A stretch of 45,011 bases of DNA from Acutalibacter sp. (lineage in GTDB: Bacteria; Bacillota; Clostridia; Oscillospirales; Acutalibacteraceae). The stretch covers positions 1 to 45,011 of the forward strand of contig JAFLRP010000154.1 of NCBI GenBank assembly GCA_022511515.1. The letters are read 5' to 3'. The notes under the pieces are model-generated. The model did no database searches, was not told the DNA's origin, and saw only the letters and a list, made by a program, of their open reading frames with translations. Positions 24,418 through 32,511 of this stretch are shown here, in pieces. Position numbers and translations under genes: made by a program. Within the stretch, counting starts at the first letter, position 1, and every line of letters starts with the position of its first letter.

Positions 24418-25551
24418 TCATTCGTGGGCCAGAGTGTTCAAACCCTCAGTGAATGCGTCCAGCAATGCGTGAACATCTTCCTCCGTGGAAAACCGGGAAA
24501 AGCTGACACGAATGGAGGAAGAAATGCGCTCCCGCGGCAGTCCCATGGCTTCCAGCACATGGCTGGGACGAGCCTTGCCGCAAGCAGAGCCGGCGGACAC
24601 AAAAATACCCCGCTCCGACAAAAAGTGGAGCATGGTCTCTGCCCGGACCGCACCGGCGGAAAAATTCAAAATGTAGGGGGAAGCGTCCCCGGGAGAATTG
24701 AGCTCCACTCCCGGCAGAGAGGACAGCCCCTGCCGAAGCAAAGAATTCAACTTTTCGACGTGCGGCAAAGTTTCCGATCCTTTTGGCAGCTCTTTGACCG
24801 CCTCTGCAAAGGCGCAAATCAGGGGAACACTTTCCGTGCCGGAGCGCAGATTTTTTTCCTGTCCGCCGCCGAAGGTTCGGGGCAGAATTCGCACGCCTTT
24901 TCTCACATACAGCGCCCCTGCCCCTTTCGGTCCGTGGAGCTTGTGGGCACTGATTGTCACCAAATCCGCCCCCAGCTTTTGGGGGGTGAAGTCCAGCTTG
25001 CCGAAGGCCTGAACGCAGTCTGTGTGAAGCAGTGCCGGGGATTCCTTCCGGCGGATGGTATTTGCCGCCGCCTGTACCGGAAAAACTACCCCGGTTTCGT
25101 TATTCACCAGCATCACACTGACCAATACCGTCTTTTCGTCGATGGCTTCCATGAGCTGCCGCTCCGGGATAGTGCCGGTGCTGTCGGGCTTCAGATAGAT
25201 CACCTCGAAGCCCTGCTTCTCCAGCTCTTTCATGGGGTTCAGAACGGAATCGTGCTCCATGGCCGTGGTGACGATGCGGTTCCCCCGGCGCTTCTTGGCT
25301 TCCGCCCCGCCGAAGATGGCCAAATTGTTGGCTTCCGTGCCGCCGGAGGTAAAGAGGATTTCCTCTGCCTTTGTCCCAAGGCGGGCGGCGATGACAGCCC
25401 GGGCGGCTTCCAGTTCCTGCCGTGCCCGGAAACCTCGAGTGTGGAGGGAGGACGGATTGCCGTATTCCTCCGTCATAATGGAAAGCGCCTTCTGCGCCGC
25501 CGATGGCAGCACCGGGGTGGTGGCGCTGTTGTCCAGATAATGATCCTTCAT
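24418..25551 (-). CDS. Cysteine desulfurase (NifS/IscS family)
   Basis: 377 residues, a class V aminotransferase fold. 'TSGGTEANNLAI' and 'TAMEHDSVL' shape the PLP pocket; Lys204 in 'SAHKLHGPKG' is the Schiff-base lysine. Cys324 in 'GSACGKARPSHVL' is the active-site cysteine that receives sulfur from L-cysteine. The enzyme supplies sulfur for Fe-S clusters, thiamine or tRNA thiolation. No iscU or thiI is adjacent in the window, so the acceptor is undefined. It starts 22 bases after the dehydrogenase gene and is probably co-transcribed. Confidence 0.93.
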   Translation of the reverse strand: MKDHYLDNSATTPVLPSAAQKALSIMTEEYGNPSSLHTRGFRARQELEAARAVIAARLGTKAEEILFTSGGTEANNLAIFGGAEAKKRRGNRIVTTAMEHDSVLNPMKELEKQGFEVIYLKPDSTGTIPERQLMEAIDEKTVLVSVMLVNNETGVVFPVQAAANTIRRKESPALLHTDCVQAFGKLDFTPQKLGADLVTISAHKLHGPKGAGALYVRKGVRILPRTFGGGQEKNLRSGTESVPLICAFAEAVKELPKGSETLPHVEKLNSLLRQGLSSLPGVELNSPGDASPYILNFSAGAVRAETMLHFLSERGIFVSAGSACGKARPSHVLEAMGLPRERISSSIRVSFSRFSTEEDVHALLDAFTEGLNTLAHE

Positions 25552-25573
25552 ACCCCGTCCTCCTCAAAATTTG

Positions 25574-26593
25574 TCAATTCAACTTCCGATACCCGGCAGA
25601 AAGATCAATTTGATTGTGCAGGGGCTCTTCTGCCAGAAAGCGCTTCAAATTCTCCGCAAAAAGCGTGAAAATACGCTCGTGAGTCTCTTTCAAATGGTAG
25701 TACCCGGACACATGGGGCGTGATGACCGCCGTGGGAATGCTCCACAGCCGATGGTCCGGCGGCAAGGGCTCCGGGTCGGTCACGTCAAGTCCCGCACCCC
25801 AAAGCTTACCGCTTTCCAGCGCGTCGCACAGAGCTTCCGTGTCCACGATGCTGCCCCGTCCTACGTTCAGCAGCACAGCACCGTCTTTCATGCGCTCCAT
25901 GCGCTCCCGGTGGAACAAATTCTTGGTAGCTTCCGTCCCCGGCAATGTAATCGCCACCACGTCCGCCTGAGGAAGCAAGTCGTCCAATTTCTCAAGAGTG
26001 GCCACTTCGTCGGCGAAATCCGGCTTTGCCCGGTCCGTCCTGCGGATGCCGATGACCTTCGCTCCCAGCGCCTTACAGCGCTTGCCGAATTCGCTGCCGA
26101 TATCTCCCATACCCAGTACCAGCACGGTGGAATTCCAGATGGATTTTACTCTCCCCTGAGAATTCCAGCTCCCCGTTTTCTGAGCGTCCCGATACAGCTC
26201 CAGCTTTTTCAGGATTTCCAACAACGTGCCCAGCATATGCTCGGAAATGGCAAGGCCGTACGCCCCGGTGGAATTGGTCAAAATCGTGCCGCGTTTCCAG
26301 ATGGGAAGCTTCAAATATCCCTCCACCCCGGCGCTGCCGGTCTGCATCCATTGAAGTCGGGAAAATTTTTCCAGCATAGCGGGAGATACATTTCCCAAAA
26401 GAATGTCAGCCCACTCCATGTCCTCCTCCGTCAAAGCCGGGCTTTCCGTCAAATCGGTAAAGCCCAGAGAGCTGTCCGGTCCATCGCCGGAGAGACTTCT
26501 CACCCGCACTTCACAGCCGGAGGCAGTCTCTTCCAGCAGCTTCTTTTGACGCTGTTCCAAGGGAATGACAATGAGAATGTGATACGATTTCAC
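25574..26593 (-). CDS. D-2-hydroxyacid dehydrogenase (NAD-binding)
   Basis: 339 residues. Rossmann motif 'VLGMGDIGSEFGKR', then 'LLNVGRGSIVDTEAL' (substrate Arg), 'AGLDVTDPEPLP' (Glu of the catalytic dyad) and 'VITPHVSGYY' (catalytic His). The short N-terminal domain resembles glyoxylate/hydroxypyruvate-type reductases. The GTG at 26593 has AAGGAGAGG 7 bases upstream; the frame runs further upstream across a hairpin and is not used. Exact substrate not determinable. Confidence 0.88.
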   Translation of the reverse strand: MKSYHILIVIPLEQRQKKLLEETASGCEVRVRSLSGDGPDSSLGFTDLTESPALTEEDMEWADILLGNVSPAMLEKFSRLQWMQTGSAGVEGYLKLPIWKRGTILTNSTGAYGLAISEHMLGTLLEILKKLELYRDAQKTGSWNSQGRVKSIWNSTVLVLGMGDIGSEFGKRCKALGAKVIGIRRTDRAKPDFADEVATLEKLDDLLPQADVVAITLPGTEATKNLFHRERMERMKDGAVLLNVGRGSIVDTEALCDALESGKLWGAGLDVTDPEPLPPDHRLWSIPTAVITPHVSGYYHLKETHERIFTLFAENLKRFLAEEPLHNQIDLSAGYRKLN

Positions 26594-26612
26594 GGAAAAA
26601 CCTCTCCTTGTG

Positions 26613-26639
26613 AAAAAGGCTGCACAGAGCAGCCTTTTT
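26613..26639 (-). terminator. Terminator after nadE
   Basis: An 11-bp perfect stem (26613-26623 with 26629-26639), T-rich on both sides. It lies between nadE and the dehydrogenase gene. Confidence 0.8.
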
Positions 26640-26658
26640 TTGCTTTTCGATTTGTTTT

Positions 26659-28566
26659 TTACAGCCGTTCCAGCTCGTCCTTCCACACCGACCAGCCGGC
26701 GTCGCTGGGCATCCGGAAATCCCCTCTGGGAGAGAGGGTCACAGAACCCACTTTCGGGCCGTCCGGCAAACAGGAACGCTTGAACTGCTGGCTGAAGAAC
26801 CGGCGGTAGAAGGTGGTGAGCCAGTGCTTGATCGTTTCCGGCGTGTACTCCTCCCGGAAGGTCCTGCAGGCCATGCGGTAGATTTTCCCCGGCCGGAAAC
26901 CGAACCGGAGCATATAGTAGAGGAAAAAGTCGTGGAGCTCGTAGGGGCCCACCAAATCCTCGGTCTTTTGGGAGATCTCGCCGTCCTTGGGAGGTAAAAG
27001 CTCCGGGCTGACCGGGGTATCCAGCACGTCCTCCAGCGCCTGCCGCAGCCTGTCACCGCTGTGCTCCGCCTCATACCGCACCAAGTGCCGCACCAGCGTC
27101 TTGGGAATGGAGGCATTCACGCCGTACATGGACATGTGGTCGCCGTTGTAGGTGGCCCAGCCCAGGGCAAGCTCAGACAAATCTCCCGTGCCCAGCACGA
27201 TGCCGCCCACCTTGTTTGCCATATCCATGGCCACCTGGGTGCGTTCTCTGGCCTGAGCGTTTTCAAAGGTCACGTCTAAATCGTCCTCGCTCTGGCCGAT
27301 ATCTTCAAAGTGCTGCCGCACCGCTTTTTCAATGGAAATTTCCTGAAAGCTGACCCCCAGCTCCTCCGCGATTTTTTGGGCGTTGCTTTTCGTCCGCCCG
27401 GTGGTGCCGAAGCAAGGCAGGGACAAGGTGTGAATGCCCGTGCGGGGCAGATCTAACCGGTCAAAGGCCCGCACTGCCGCCAGCAGCGCTAAAGTGGAAT
27501 CCAATCCGCCGGAAAGATTCAGCACCAAAGTCTTACAGCCGATACGGGACATCCGGGTGGCAAGTCCCACGGACTGCATGGTCAAAATCAGCTCACAGCG
27601 GCTGGATAGCCCCTCTCTGTCCTGAGGCACAAAGGGGTATTTTTCAAATTCCCGACGGGGCGTGAACGCATCTATTGTGGCTTGCTCATAACGGAAAGAA
27701 ATGCGGGGCAGCTCCCGGCGCTCCTGCCAGGTGTTCATCCGGCGTCGCTCCTGAGTGAGCCGCTCCAAATCGACTTCGGCGGTGGTAAGTCCCGTGGTGA
27801 AAAGCCGGCTTTCCCCCAGCAGCGTGCCGTTTTCCGCGATCATATCATGCCCGGCGAAAACCATGTCGGTGGTGGACTCTCCAATTCCGCTGTCCGCGTA
27901 GACATAGGACGCTAACAGATGGGCGGACCAGGACTTCACAAGCTCCCGGCGGTACTCTGCCTTGCCGATGGTCTCGTCGCTGCAGGAGGAATTCAGCAAC
28001 ACGGTAGCGCCGTTCTGAGCCAGCTCCGCGCTGGGGGGCTCCGCGCCCCAAAGATCCTCGCAAATCTCCACGCCGAAGCACAGTCCCTCCACGTTCTCGC
28101 AGGGGAATACCATGGACCCCAAAATCGTCTCCTGCTCCGCAAATTGCAGAGAAAGATTTTCCTTGGGGGCGGGGGTAAAGTGCCTCAGCTCATAAAATTC
28201 TGAATAATTGGGAATGTGCTTTTTGGCGGGCAGGCCCAAAAGCTTTCCCCGATGGAACACGGCGCAGCAGTTGTAAAGCCCACCGTTATAGGGGACCGGC
28301 ACGCCTACGGCACAGAGAATATCCAGATCCTCCGTGTCCTTTAAGAGCCAAACCAGGCTTTCTTCCGCCGTGTCCAGCAACGCTTTCTCCCGGAACAAGT
28401 CCCCGCAGGTATAGCCGGTCAGCGCCAGCTCCGGGAAGCATACCGCTCCGCAGCCTTCCTCTGCCGCTCGGCGGATCAGCACCGCAATGCGGCGGGCATT
28501 TTCCCGGGGATCCGCCACCTGCACCTCAGGCGTGGCGGCGGCAAGTCTCAAAAATCCGTCTTTCAA
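26659..28566 (-). CDS. nadE: Glutamine-dependent NAD(+) synthetase
   Basis: 635 residues in two domains. An N-terminal nitrilase-type glutaminase carries the Glu46/Lys115-116/Cys169 triad ('FPELALTGY', 'LPAKKHIPNYSEFYE', 'GVEICEDLW'). A C-terminal synthetase has the PP-loop 'LSGGLDSTLALL' (351-362). It amidates nicotinate adenine dinucleotide to NAD, using ammonia channelled from glutamine. The start is a TTG at 28566: it gives the conserved 'MKDGFLRLAAATPEV' opening and is the only start codon in frame near the GGAAGGGG site. It follows the VanW gene by 60 bases. Confidence 0.95.
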   Translation of the reverse strand: MKDGFLRLAAATPEVQVADPRENARRIAVLIRRAAEEGCGAVCFPELALTGYTCGDLFREKALLDTAEESLVWLLKDTEDLDILCAVGVPVPYNGGLYNCCAVFHRGKLLGLPAKKHIPNYSEFYELRHFTPAPKENLSLQFAEQETILGSMVFPCENVEGLCFGVEICEDLWGAEPPSAELAQNGATVLLNSSCSDETIGKAEYRRELVKSWSAHLLASYVYADSGIGESTTDMVFAGHDMIAENGTLLGESRLFTTGLTTAEVDLERLTQERRRMNTWQERRELPRISFRYEQATIDAFTPRREFEKYPFVPQDREGLSSRCELILTMQSVGLATRMSRIGCKTLVLNLSGGLDSTLALLAAVRAFDRLDLPRTGIHTLSLPCFGTTGRTKSNAQKIAEELGVSFQEISIEKAVRQHFEDIGQSEDDLDVTFENAQARERTQVAMDMANKVGGIVLGTGDLSELALGWATYNGDHMSMYGVNASIPKTLVRHLVRYEAEHSGDRLRQALEDVLDTPVSPELLPPKDGEISQKTEDLVGPYELHDFFLYYMLRFGFRPGKIYRMACRTFREEYTPETIKHWLTTFYRRFFSQQFKRSCLPDGPKVGSVTLSPRGDFRMPSDAGWSVWKDELERL

Positions 28567-28598
28567 ACAAGGACAACCCCTTCCTCGTGATATGTTCT

Positions 28599-28626
28599 GG
28601 GCGACGGGAGCCGACCCCCGTTGCCC
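28599..28626 (-). terminator. GC-rich hairpin after the VanW gene
   Basis: Arms 28599-28608 and 28617-28626 pair with one mismatch. There is no T-run, so it may be a weak terminator or an mRNA end-protecting structure. Confidence 0.4.
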
Positions 28627-30207
28627 TTACGGGTCAGGCTGCCAGAACCTGTCATCGTCGTCATCCGACGGGGGAGGCGTAGGCTCCGGTGTGGGCTCGG
28701 GCGGGGGCTCAGGAGTAGGCTCGATAACGGGGGGAGGCGTGGGATCATCTACAGGGGGCGCCGTGGGTTCAGAGGTCGGCCCGTTGGAGGGATCGGGCGA
28801 GGGGGTGGGTGTGGCGTCAGCCTCTATCGTGCCGGACTCCTTGCCGGTGTCCACCTTGCCGGTCTCCGTTCCCGGTCCAACAGCGTAGATTACGCCGCCG
28901 GGCGTGTAGTGGGAGGAAAGCAGCTCCTCAGTCTTCACGGTTGCATCGCCCTTATAGTACGTTCTCCAGGCTCTGGCGGTATAGCCGGAGTGGCCGGAGG
29001 AACGGCGGACGTACTGCCCCTTGGCAAGCTGGCTGTCCTCCCGGAAGCTGACGCCGGAGGGAATGGGCTCATAACCGGTCTGCTCACTGCCCACAGTGAT
29101 CTTATCCCATTCTTTGGGGAAGCAGCCGTAAAATTCCACATACAAGGTCACGCCGTCCATCCAAGAGGCGATATAGACGGGAGTCTCCAGAGGATTGCTG
29201 AATTTGAAATCGATATTGCCGTAGTCCACAGTGGCGTCCAGCCCGATGGGGCAATAGGTGGAGGGCTCGCTGTGGCACTCCCGCTCCACGATCTCCATGC
29301 CCGCCATCAGCGCCGCGTTGTACAGGGTGGTAGAGCCCTGACAGATGCCGCCGCCGTACACCTGCACATGCAGGCCGCCCACAAGGCCATTGGCGCCCTT
29401 CCAGCCGGCGTTGGGGTCGGTGCTGTCGCCGGTGGCGCCGTTATAGGAGAAGGTCTGCCCCGGCTGCAGGATGGTGCCGTTCACTTTGGAAAGCGCCAGC
29501 GCCATATTGCTGTTGCCGTTGGCCGTGTTGGTGGACACGGTAGAATAGGAGGACATGAGCTTGAAGTTTTCGGTGAGATACTTTTTGGTTAGCTCCGGCT
29601 TTGTCTCCAGGAAGGAAGTCTGTACCGCGCCTCCCGTTTTCAGGGACAGCAACTGCTGGATGCTCTTCAGGGTGGTGACCATATCCACCCGGCTGCCGTT
29701 CTGTTCGTCGGTAAATTTGAATGTCCCCGTGCTGCTGTCATAGCTCTCGACGGTGGCGTTTTTTCCCTGCACCGAGCAGTCCTTCGCCGCGTCCTGCAGT
29801 TTCTTCCTGCCGGATTCCGACAGGTCGGTCACATAGGACAGAGGAAGCTCGCCGGTTTTTCCGCTTTCCAGGAACTTCGGCAAGGTCAGTTCCAAAATTT
29901 CCTTGACCTGAAAATCATCCTTGCGGAGGGAAACCGTATCGTCCCGGAATTTTACGGTGATCTCCATCGCGTTGATTTTTTCTTCGATGGCCGCTCTGGC
30001 GATCCCCAAAGCCTCTGCCGCAGTTTTTCCGGAAATATCTTTGCCGCCGATGGTCGTCCCCTTGGAAAACACGGTGGGAGTCTCCGTGATCTCCGAAGAA
30101 ACAGAGGAGGATTCCTCCTGCTTTTGCTCGGCGGAGCAGGCGGACGCGCTCAGCAGACAGAGGAGCAGCACCGCCATCAGCAAAATTCCTTTTCTCCAAA
30201 CCTTCAT
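28627..30207 (-). CDS. VanW-family exported protein with proline-rich C-terminal tail
   Basis: 526 residues. N-terminal signal with a possible lipobox ending in Cys24 ('SASAC'). A putative peptidoglycan-binding region (about 55-200) precedes the VanW domain ('YSTVSTNTANGNSNMALAL', 'LQPGQTFSYN', 'YGGGICQGSTTLYNAAL'). The last 60 or so residues are low-complexity Pro/Thr/Glu ending in Asp repeats, likely a wall-spanning or disordered tail. VanW proteins are named after a vancomycin-resistance accessory gene, but the function is unresolved; a cell-wall role is likely. It has its own promoter and an AAGGGG site. Confidence 0.85.
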   Translation of the reverse strand: MKVWRKGILLMAVLLLCLLSASACSAEQKQEESSSVSSEITETPTVFSKGTTIGGKDISGKTAAEALGIARAAIEEKINAMEITVKFRDDTVSLRKDDFQVKEILELTLPKFLESGKTGELPLSYVTDLSESGRKKLQDAAKDCSVQGKNATVESYDSSTGTFKFTDEQNGSRVDMVTTLKSIQQLLSLKTGGAVQTSFLETKPELTKKYLTENFKLMSSYSTVSTNTANGNSNMALALSKVNGTILQPGQTFSYNGATGDSTDPNAGWKGANGLVGGLHVQVYGGGICQGSTTLYNAALMAGMEIVERECHSEPSTYCPIGLDATVDYGNIDFKFSNPLETPVYIASWMDGVTLYVEFYGCFPKEWDKITVGSEQTGYEPIPSGVSFREDSQLAKGQYVRRSSGHSGYTARAWRTYYKGDATVKTEELLSSHYTPGGVIYAVGPGTETGKVDTGKESGTIEADATPTPSPDPSNGPTSEPTAPPVDDPTPPPVIEPTPEPPPEPTPEPTPPPSDDDDDRFWQPDP

Positions 30208-30242
30208 AAAGATATCCCCTTTCTAAAACTTCTATGAAATCA

Positions 30243-30258
30243 TTGCGCCGAAGGCGCA
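30243..30258 (-). promoter_or_regulatory. UUCG-capped hairpin in the VanW leader
   Basis: TGCGCC (30244-30249) pairs with GGCGCA (30253-30258). Read on the minus strand, the loop is a cUUCGg type tetraloop, an extra-stable cap, between promoter and start codon. Confidence 0.5.
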
Positions 30259-30284
30259 CAAAAAACCAAAATTTCTCTTTTATA

Positions 30285-30313
30285 AGTATACCCTGCAATT
30301 TCGCAAATGTAAA
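30285..30313 (-). promoter_or_regulatory. Promoter of the VanW gene
   Basis: TTTACA (30308-30313), a 17-base spacer and TATACT (30285-30290) on the minus strand. Confidence 0.65.
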
Positions 30314-30406
30314 GTTTCAAATTGGTTACGAAAGGGGTTTTTTGCTTTCAAAATCTTACGGTTTTATAAAGGGTTGGCGTTTGGGGTGGAGTTTTGTGAA
30401 AAATTA

Positions 30407-30415
30407 TGCTACAAT
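30407..30415 (+). promoter_or_regulatory. Extended -10 element ahead of the glucosyltransferase gene
   Basis: TGCTACAAT (30407-30415), an extended -10. No good -35 is visible at 16-18 bases. The same nonamer occurs in the GNAT promoter at 40544-40552. The gap 30208-30561 otherwise holds the divergent VanW promoter and three hairpins. Confidence 0.45.
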
Positions 30416-30519
30416 AACCGCAAAGCGGTTATTGTAATTAAAATTGCCCGCCCAGTTTGCCGCTTTGCGGCAACGGGCGATGGCACATTGTACCATTGCG
30501 CTCCGCGCTTATGGTACAA
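30411..30519 (+). promoter_or_regulatory. Structured leader with three hairpins
   Basis: Three stems in 109 bases: 30411-30421 with 30425-30435 (11 bp perfect, AAA loop); 30457-30463 with 30467-30473 extended by 30446-30450 with 30474-30478 across a bulge; and 30488-30496 with 30511-30519 plus an inner 4 bp. The GAGGAG site and ATG follow 30-40 bases later. It matches no riboswitch class that I recognise. Confidence 0.5.
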
Positions 30520-30561
30520 AGATCGCATAGCAATCATCGTGGAGTTTTGAGGAGAATACTT

Positions 30562-31698
30562 ATGAAAATCATGTTGCTGTCTGCCGCCACGGGAGGCGGC
30601 CATCTGCGGGCGGCCCACGCGGTAGAGCAGTATATTCGGGAACATACCGACCATGAAGTGGTCTCGGTGGACACGCTGAAGGCCATCGGAAAGCCTCTGG
30701 ACAAAACTGTGTGCGGCAGTTATCTGTTCATGGCAAAGAAAACACCGAAACTGTTCGGCAGGCTGTATAAGGACACCAACAAGCAAAATCATTTTTCCGA
30801 TCTGGTGCCGAGGCTCTGCAAACTGTTCAGCGGTAAGCTGATGAAAAGCGTAGAGGAAGAAAAACCGGACGCCATCATCACCACGCATCCCTTTGCTGCG
30901 GAGATGGTAGGCGCTTTGAAAAAAGACGGACACATCACTTGCCCTCTCATCTGCGTGGTCACCGATTACGGCCCCCATCGGGCGTATATTGTGGATCAAG
31001 TAGACGCGTACATCACGGCCAGCGACCACATGCTGCCGGGGATGACCGCTTTCGGCGCGCCGCAGTCAAAAGTGCACCCCTTCGGCATTCCCGTCCACGA
31101 AGTGTTTTTTGCTCCCGGCGACCGGGAGGGCTTTTTGCGGGAGCAGGAGCTGGACCCCGGTTTGCCCACGCTGCTGTTCATGGCGGGAAGCTTCGGCGTG
31201 TCCAACATCATTTCGCTGTACAGAGAGCTGGAAGCCACCGATGTGAAGATGCAAATCATCGTCATTACCGGGCGGAACAAAAAGCTTTACGAAGCCTTTG
31301 AAACCGAGCTGGCAGCGGGATCGAAACTCCCCACCCGGCTGGTCTATTTCACCAATGAGGTGGAAAAATACATGCATGCTTCCGACCTGCTGGTCACCAA
31401 GCCCGGCGGGCTCACGGTGTCGGAGGCTTTGGCCTGCAATCTGCCCATGGCGGTGTTCGACGCCATCCCCGGGCAAGAGGAGGACAACGCCGATTTCCTC
31501 GCTTCCCACGGTATGGGGATCCGATTGAAAAAGGACGGCGACTTTGCCGCCGAAATTTCCGGACTGATCAAGGACAAAGACCAACTGCTGACCATGCGCA
31601 AAAGCTGTGAGAAATTCGACAAGTCCCAGTCCATCCCCCAAATGCTGGAGCTGATACAAGAGCTGACGGGTGATGCGGAAAGGCAGGATTCTTTATAG
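30562..31698 (+). CDS. MGDG synthase/UgtP-like glycosyltransferase (processive diacylglycerol glucosyltransferase type)
   Basis: 378 residues, GT28 family. The N-terminal MGDG-synthase domain begins 'LLSAATGGGHLRAAHAV', with 'PDAIITTHPF' and 'CVVTDYGPH'. The C-terminal GT-B domain has 'VVITGRNKKLYE' and 'SDLLVTKPGGLTVSEALA', the nucleotide-sugar site. Members add glucose or galactose to diacylglycerol, forming membrane glycolipids and lipoteichoic acid anchors. The ATG at 30562 has a GAGGAG site; the open frame further upstream crosses the leader hairpins and is not coding. It is a single-gene unit between two envelope genes. Confidence 0.88.
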   Translation: MKIMLLSAATGGGHLRAAHAVEQYIREHTDHEVVSVDTLKAIGKPLDKTVCGSYLFMAKKTPKLFGRLYKDTNKQNHFSDLVPRLCKLFSGKLMKSVEEEKPDAIITTHPFAAEMVGALKKDGHITCPLICVVTDYGPHRAYIVDQVDAYITASDHMLPGMTAFGAPQSKVHPFGIPVHEVFFAPGDREGFLREQELDPGLPTLLFMAGSFGVSNIISLYRELEATDVKMQIIVITGRNKKLYEAFETELAAGSKLPTRLVYFTNEVEKYMHASDLLVTKPGGLTVSEALACNLPMAVFDAIPGQEEDNADFLASHGMGIRLKKDGDFAAEISGLIKDKDQLLTMRKSCEKFDKSQSIPQMLELIQELTGDAERQDSL

Positions 31699-31745
31699 TT
31701 CCTCACCTACGCCTCAAAAATCATGTAAAAACTTACTATCATATT

Positions 31746-31774
31746 TTTACGAAACGGTAGCTGTCTGCTATAAT
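31746..31774 (+). promoter_or_regulatory. Promoter of the small lipoprotein gene
   Basis: TTTACG (31746-31751), a 17-base spacer and TATAAT (31769-31774), with TG at 31766-31767 (extended -10). Confidence 0.7.
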
Positions 31775-31818
31775 GGATTCAAATCCATTTCAGATGCGGT
31801 TGAAAGGAGTACCGAAAA

Positions 31819-32412
31819 ATGCAAAACAAAAGAACACAATTTTTTTCTCTGACGATCGAGCGGATTCTTCCGGTCATTCTCTGCCTTTGTCTTTGCCTTT
31901 CCGCTTGCTCTTCACAAAATAGCAATCTCTTTTCCTATGCCATCGATATCAGCGACGGCGTATTCTCTCCGAAGAACGTGGAATTCAATATGACGGTAGA
32001 TGAGGTACTGCGGGCGATGAAGCTTTCAGAGGACGACGTCAACAGGGAGGAATCCTATCCCCGGATCATCCACACCATTGCCATTCCCGGACTGTCCGAC
32101 AATATTCAGGAAATCTTCAATTTTGACAAACTCAATTCGGACGAGGACAAATTGGTTTCCGTGGAGTATTTTATTTCCGTTTCGGAAGAGAATCTTGAGA
32201 AAACCGCCCAGACTTTGGGGAAACAGGCGGATGCCGTGATGCCGCCGGAGTTTCTCATGAATGAAGAAAATGGGATTGCGAGAGGGTTCAAAACCTCATG
32301 GGAAGACGAACAAAAAAATTACGTTTTCGTCAGCTTCACCTATTCGGAAAATCCTGCGATCACTTTACAGTTGACCATGACGCGGGGCGATCGGAAAACA
32401 CTGATAGACTGA
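31819..32412 (+). CDS. Putative lipoprotein, unknown function
   Basis: 197 residues. N-terminal hydrophobic segment ending in a lipobox 'CLSAC' with Cys30. The mature part is acidic with no recognised domain; strand-like stretches such as 'YVFVSFTYSENPAITLQLTM' suggest a small beta-containing fold. GAAAGGAG lies before the ATG. It has its own promoter and a long terminator. Product location is likely the outer face of the membrane; no function is proposed. Confidence 0.75.
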   Translation: MQNKRTQFFSLTIERILPVILCLCLCLSACSSQNSNLFSYAIDISDGVFSPKNVEFNMTVDEVLRAMKLSEDDVNREESYPRIIHTIAIPGLSDNIQEIFNFDKLNSDEDKLVSVEYFISVSEENLEKTAQTLGKQADAVMPPEFLMNEENGIARGFKTSWEDEQKNYVFVSFTYSENPAITLQLTMTRGDRKTLID

Positions 32413-32426
32413 TAGAAAATTGACGC

Positions 32427-32494
32427 AAAAAGGCCCGGCAAGAAAGAAAGTTTTCCTGCGAAAACCTTCACAGAATTCTTGCTGGGCCTTTTTC
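32427..32494. terminator. Bidirectional terminator between lipoprotein and HtrA genes
   Basis: A long stem (32427-32444 with 32477-32494, one mismatch) encloses a smaller inner hairpin (32450-32455 with 32460-32465). A-rich and T-rich flanks fit termination from both sides. Confidence 0.75.
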
Positions 32495-32511
32495 TTCTGC
32501 TGTGAAAATTT

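Noticed and set aside
24259..25668. Open frame of 469 codons on the plus strand
   Set aside because: It is antisense to the cysteine desulfurase and the binding protein start, has no domain and no ribosome site; the other strand carries full family motifs.
25571..26809. Open frame of 412 codons on the plus strand
   Set aside because: Shadow of the D-2-hydroxyacid dehydrogenase and the end of nadE; composition follows the opposite strand's codon pattern.
28627..28850. Repetitive GC-rich tract as a mobile or satellite repeat
   Set aside because: It encodes the Pro/Thr/Glu low-complexity tail of the VanW protein, in frame to its stop codon.
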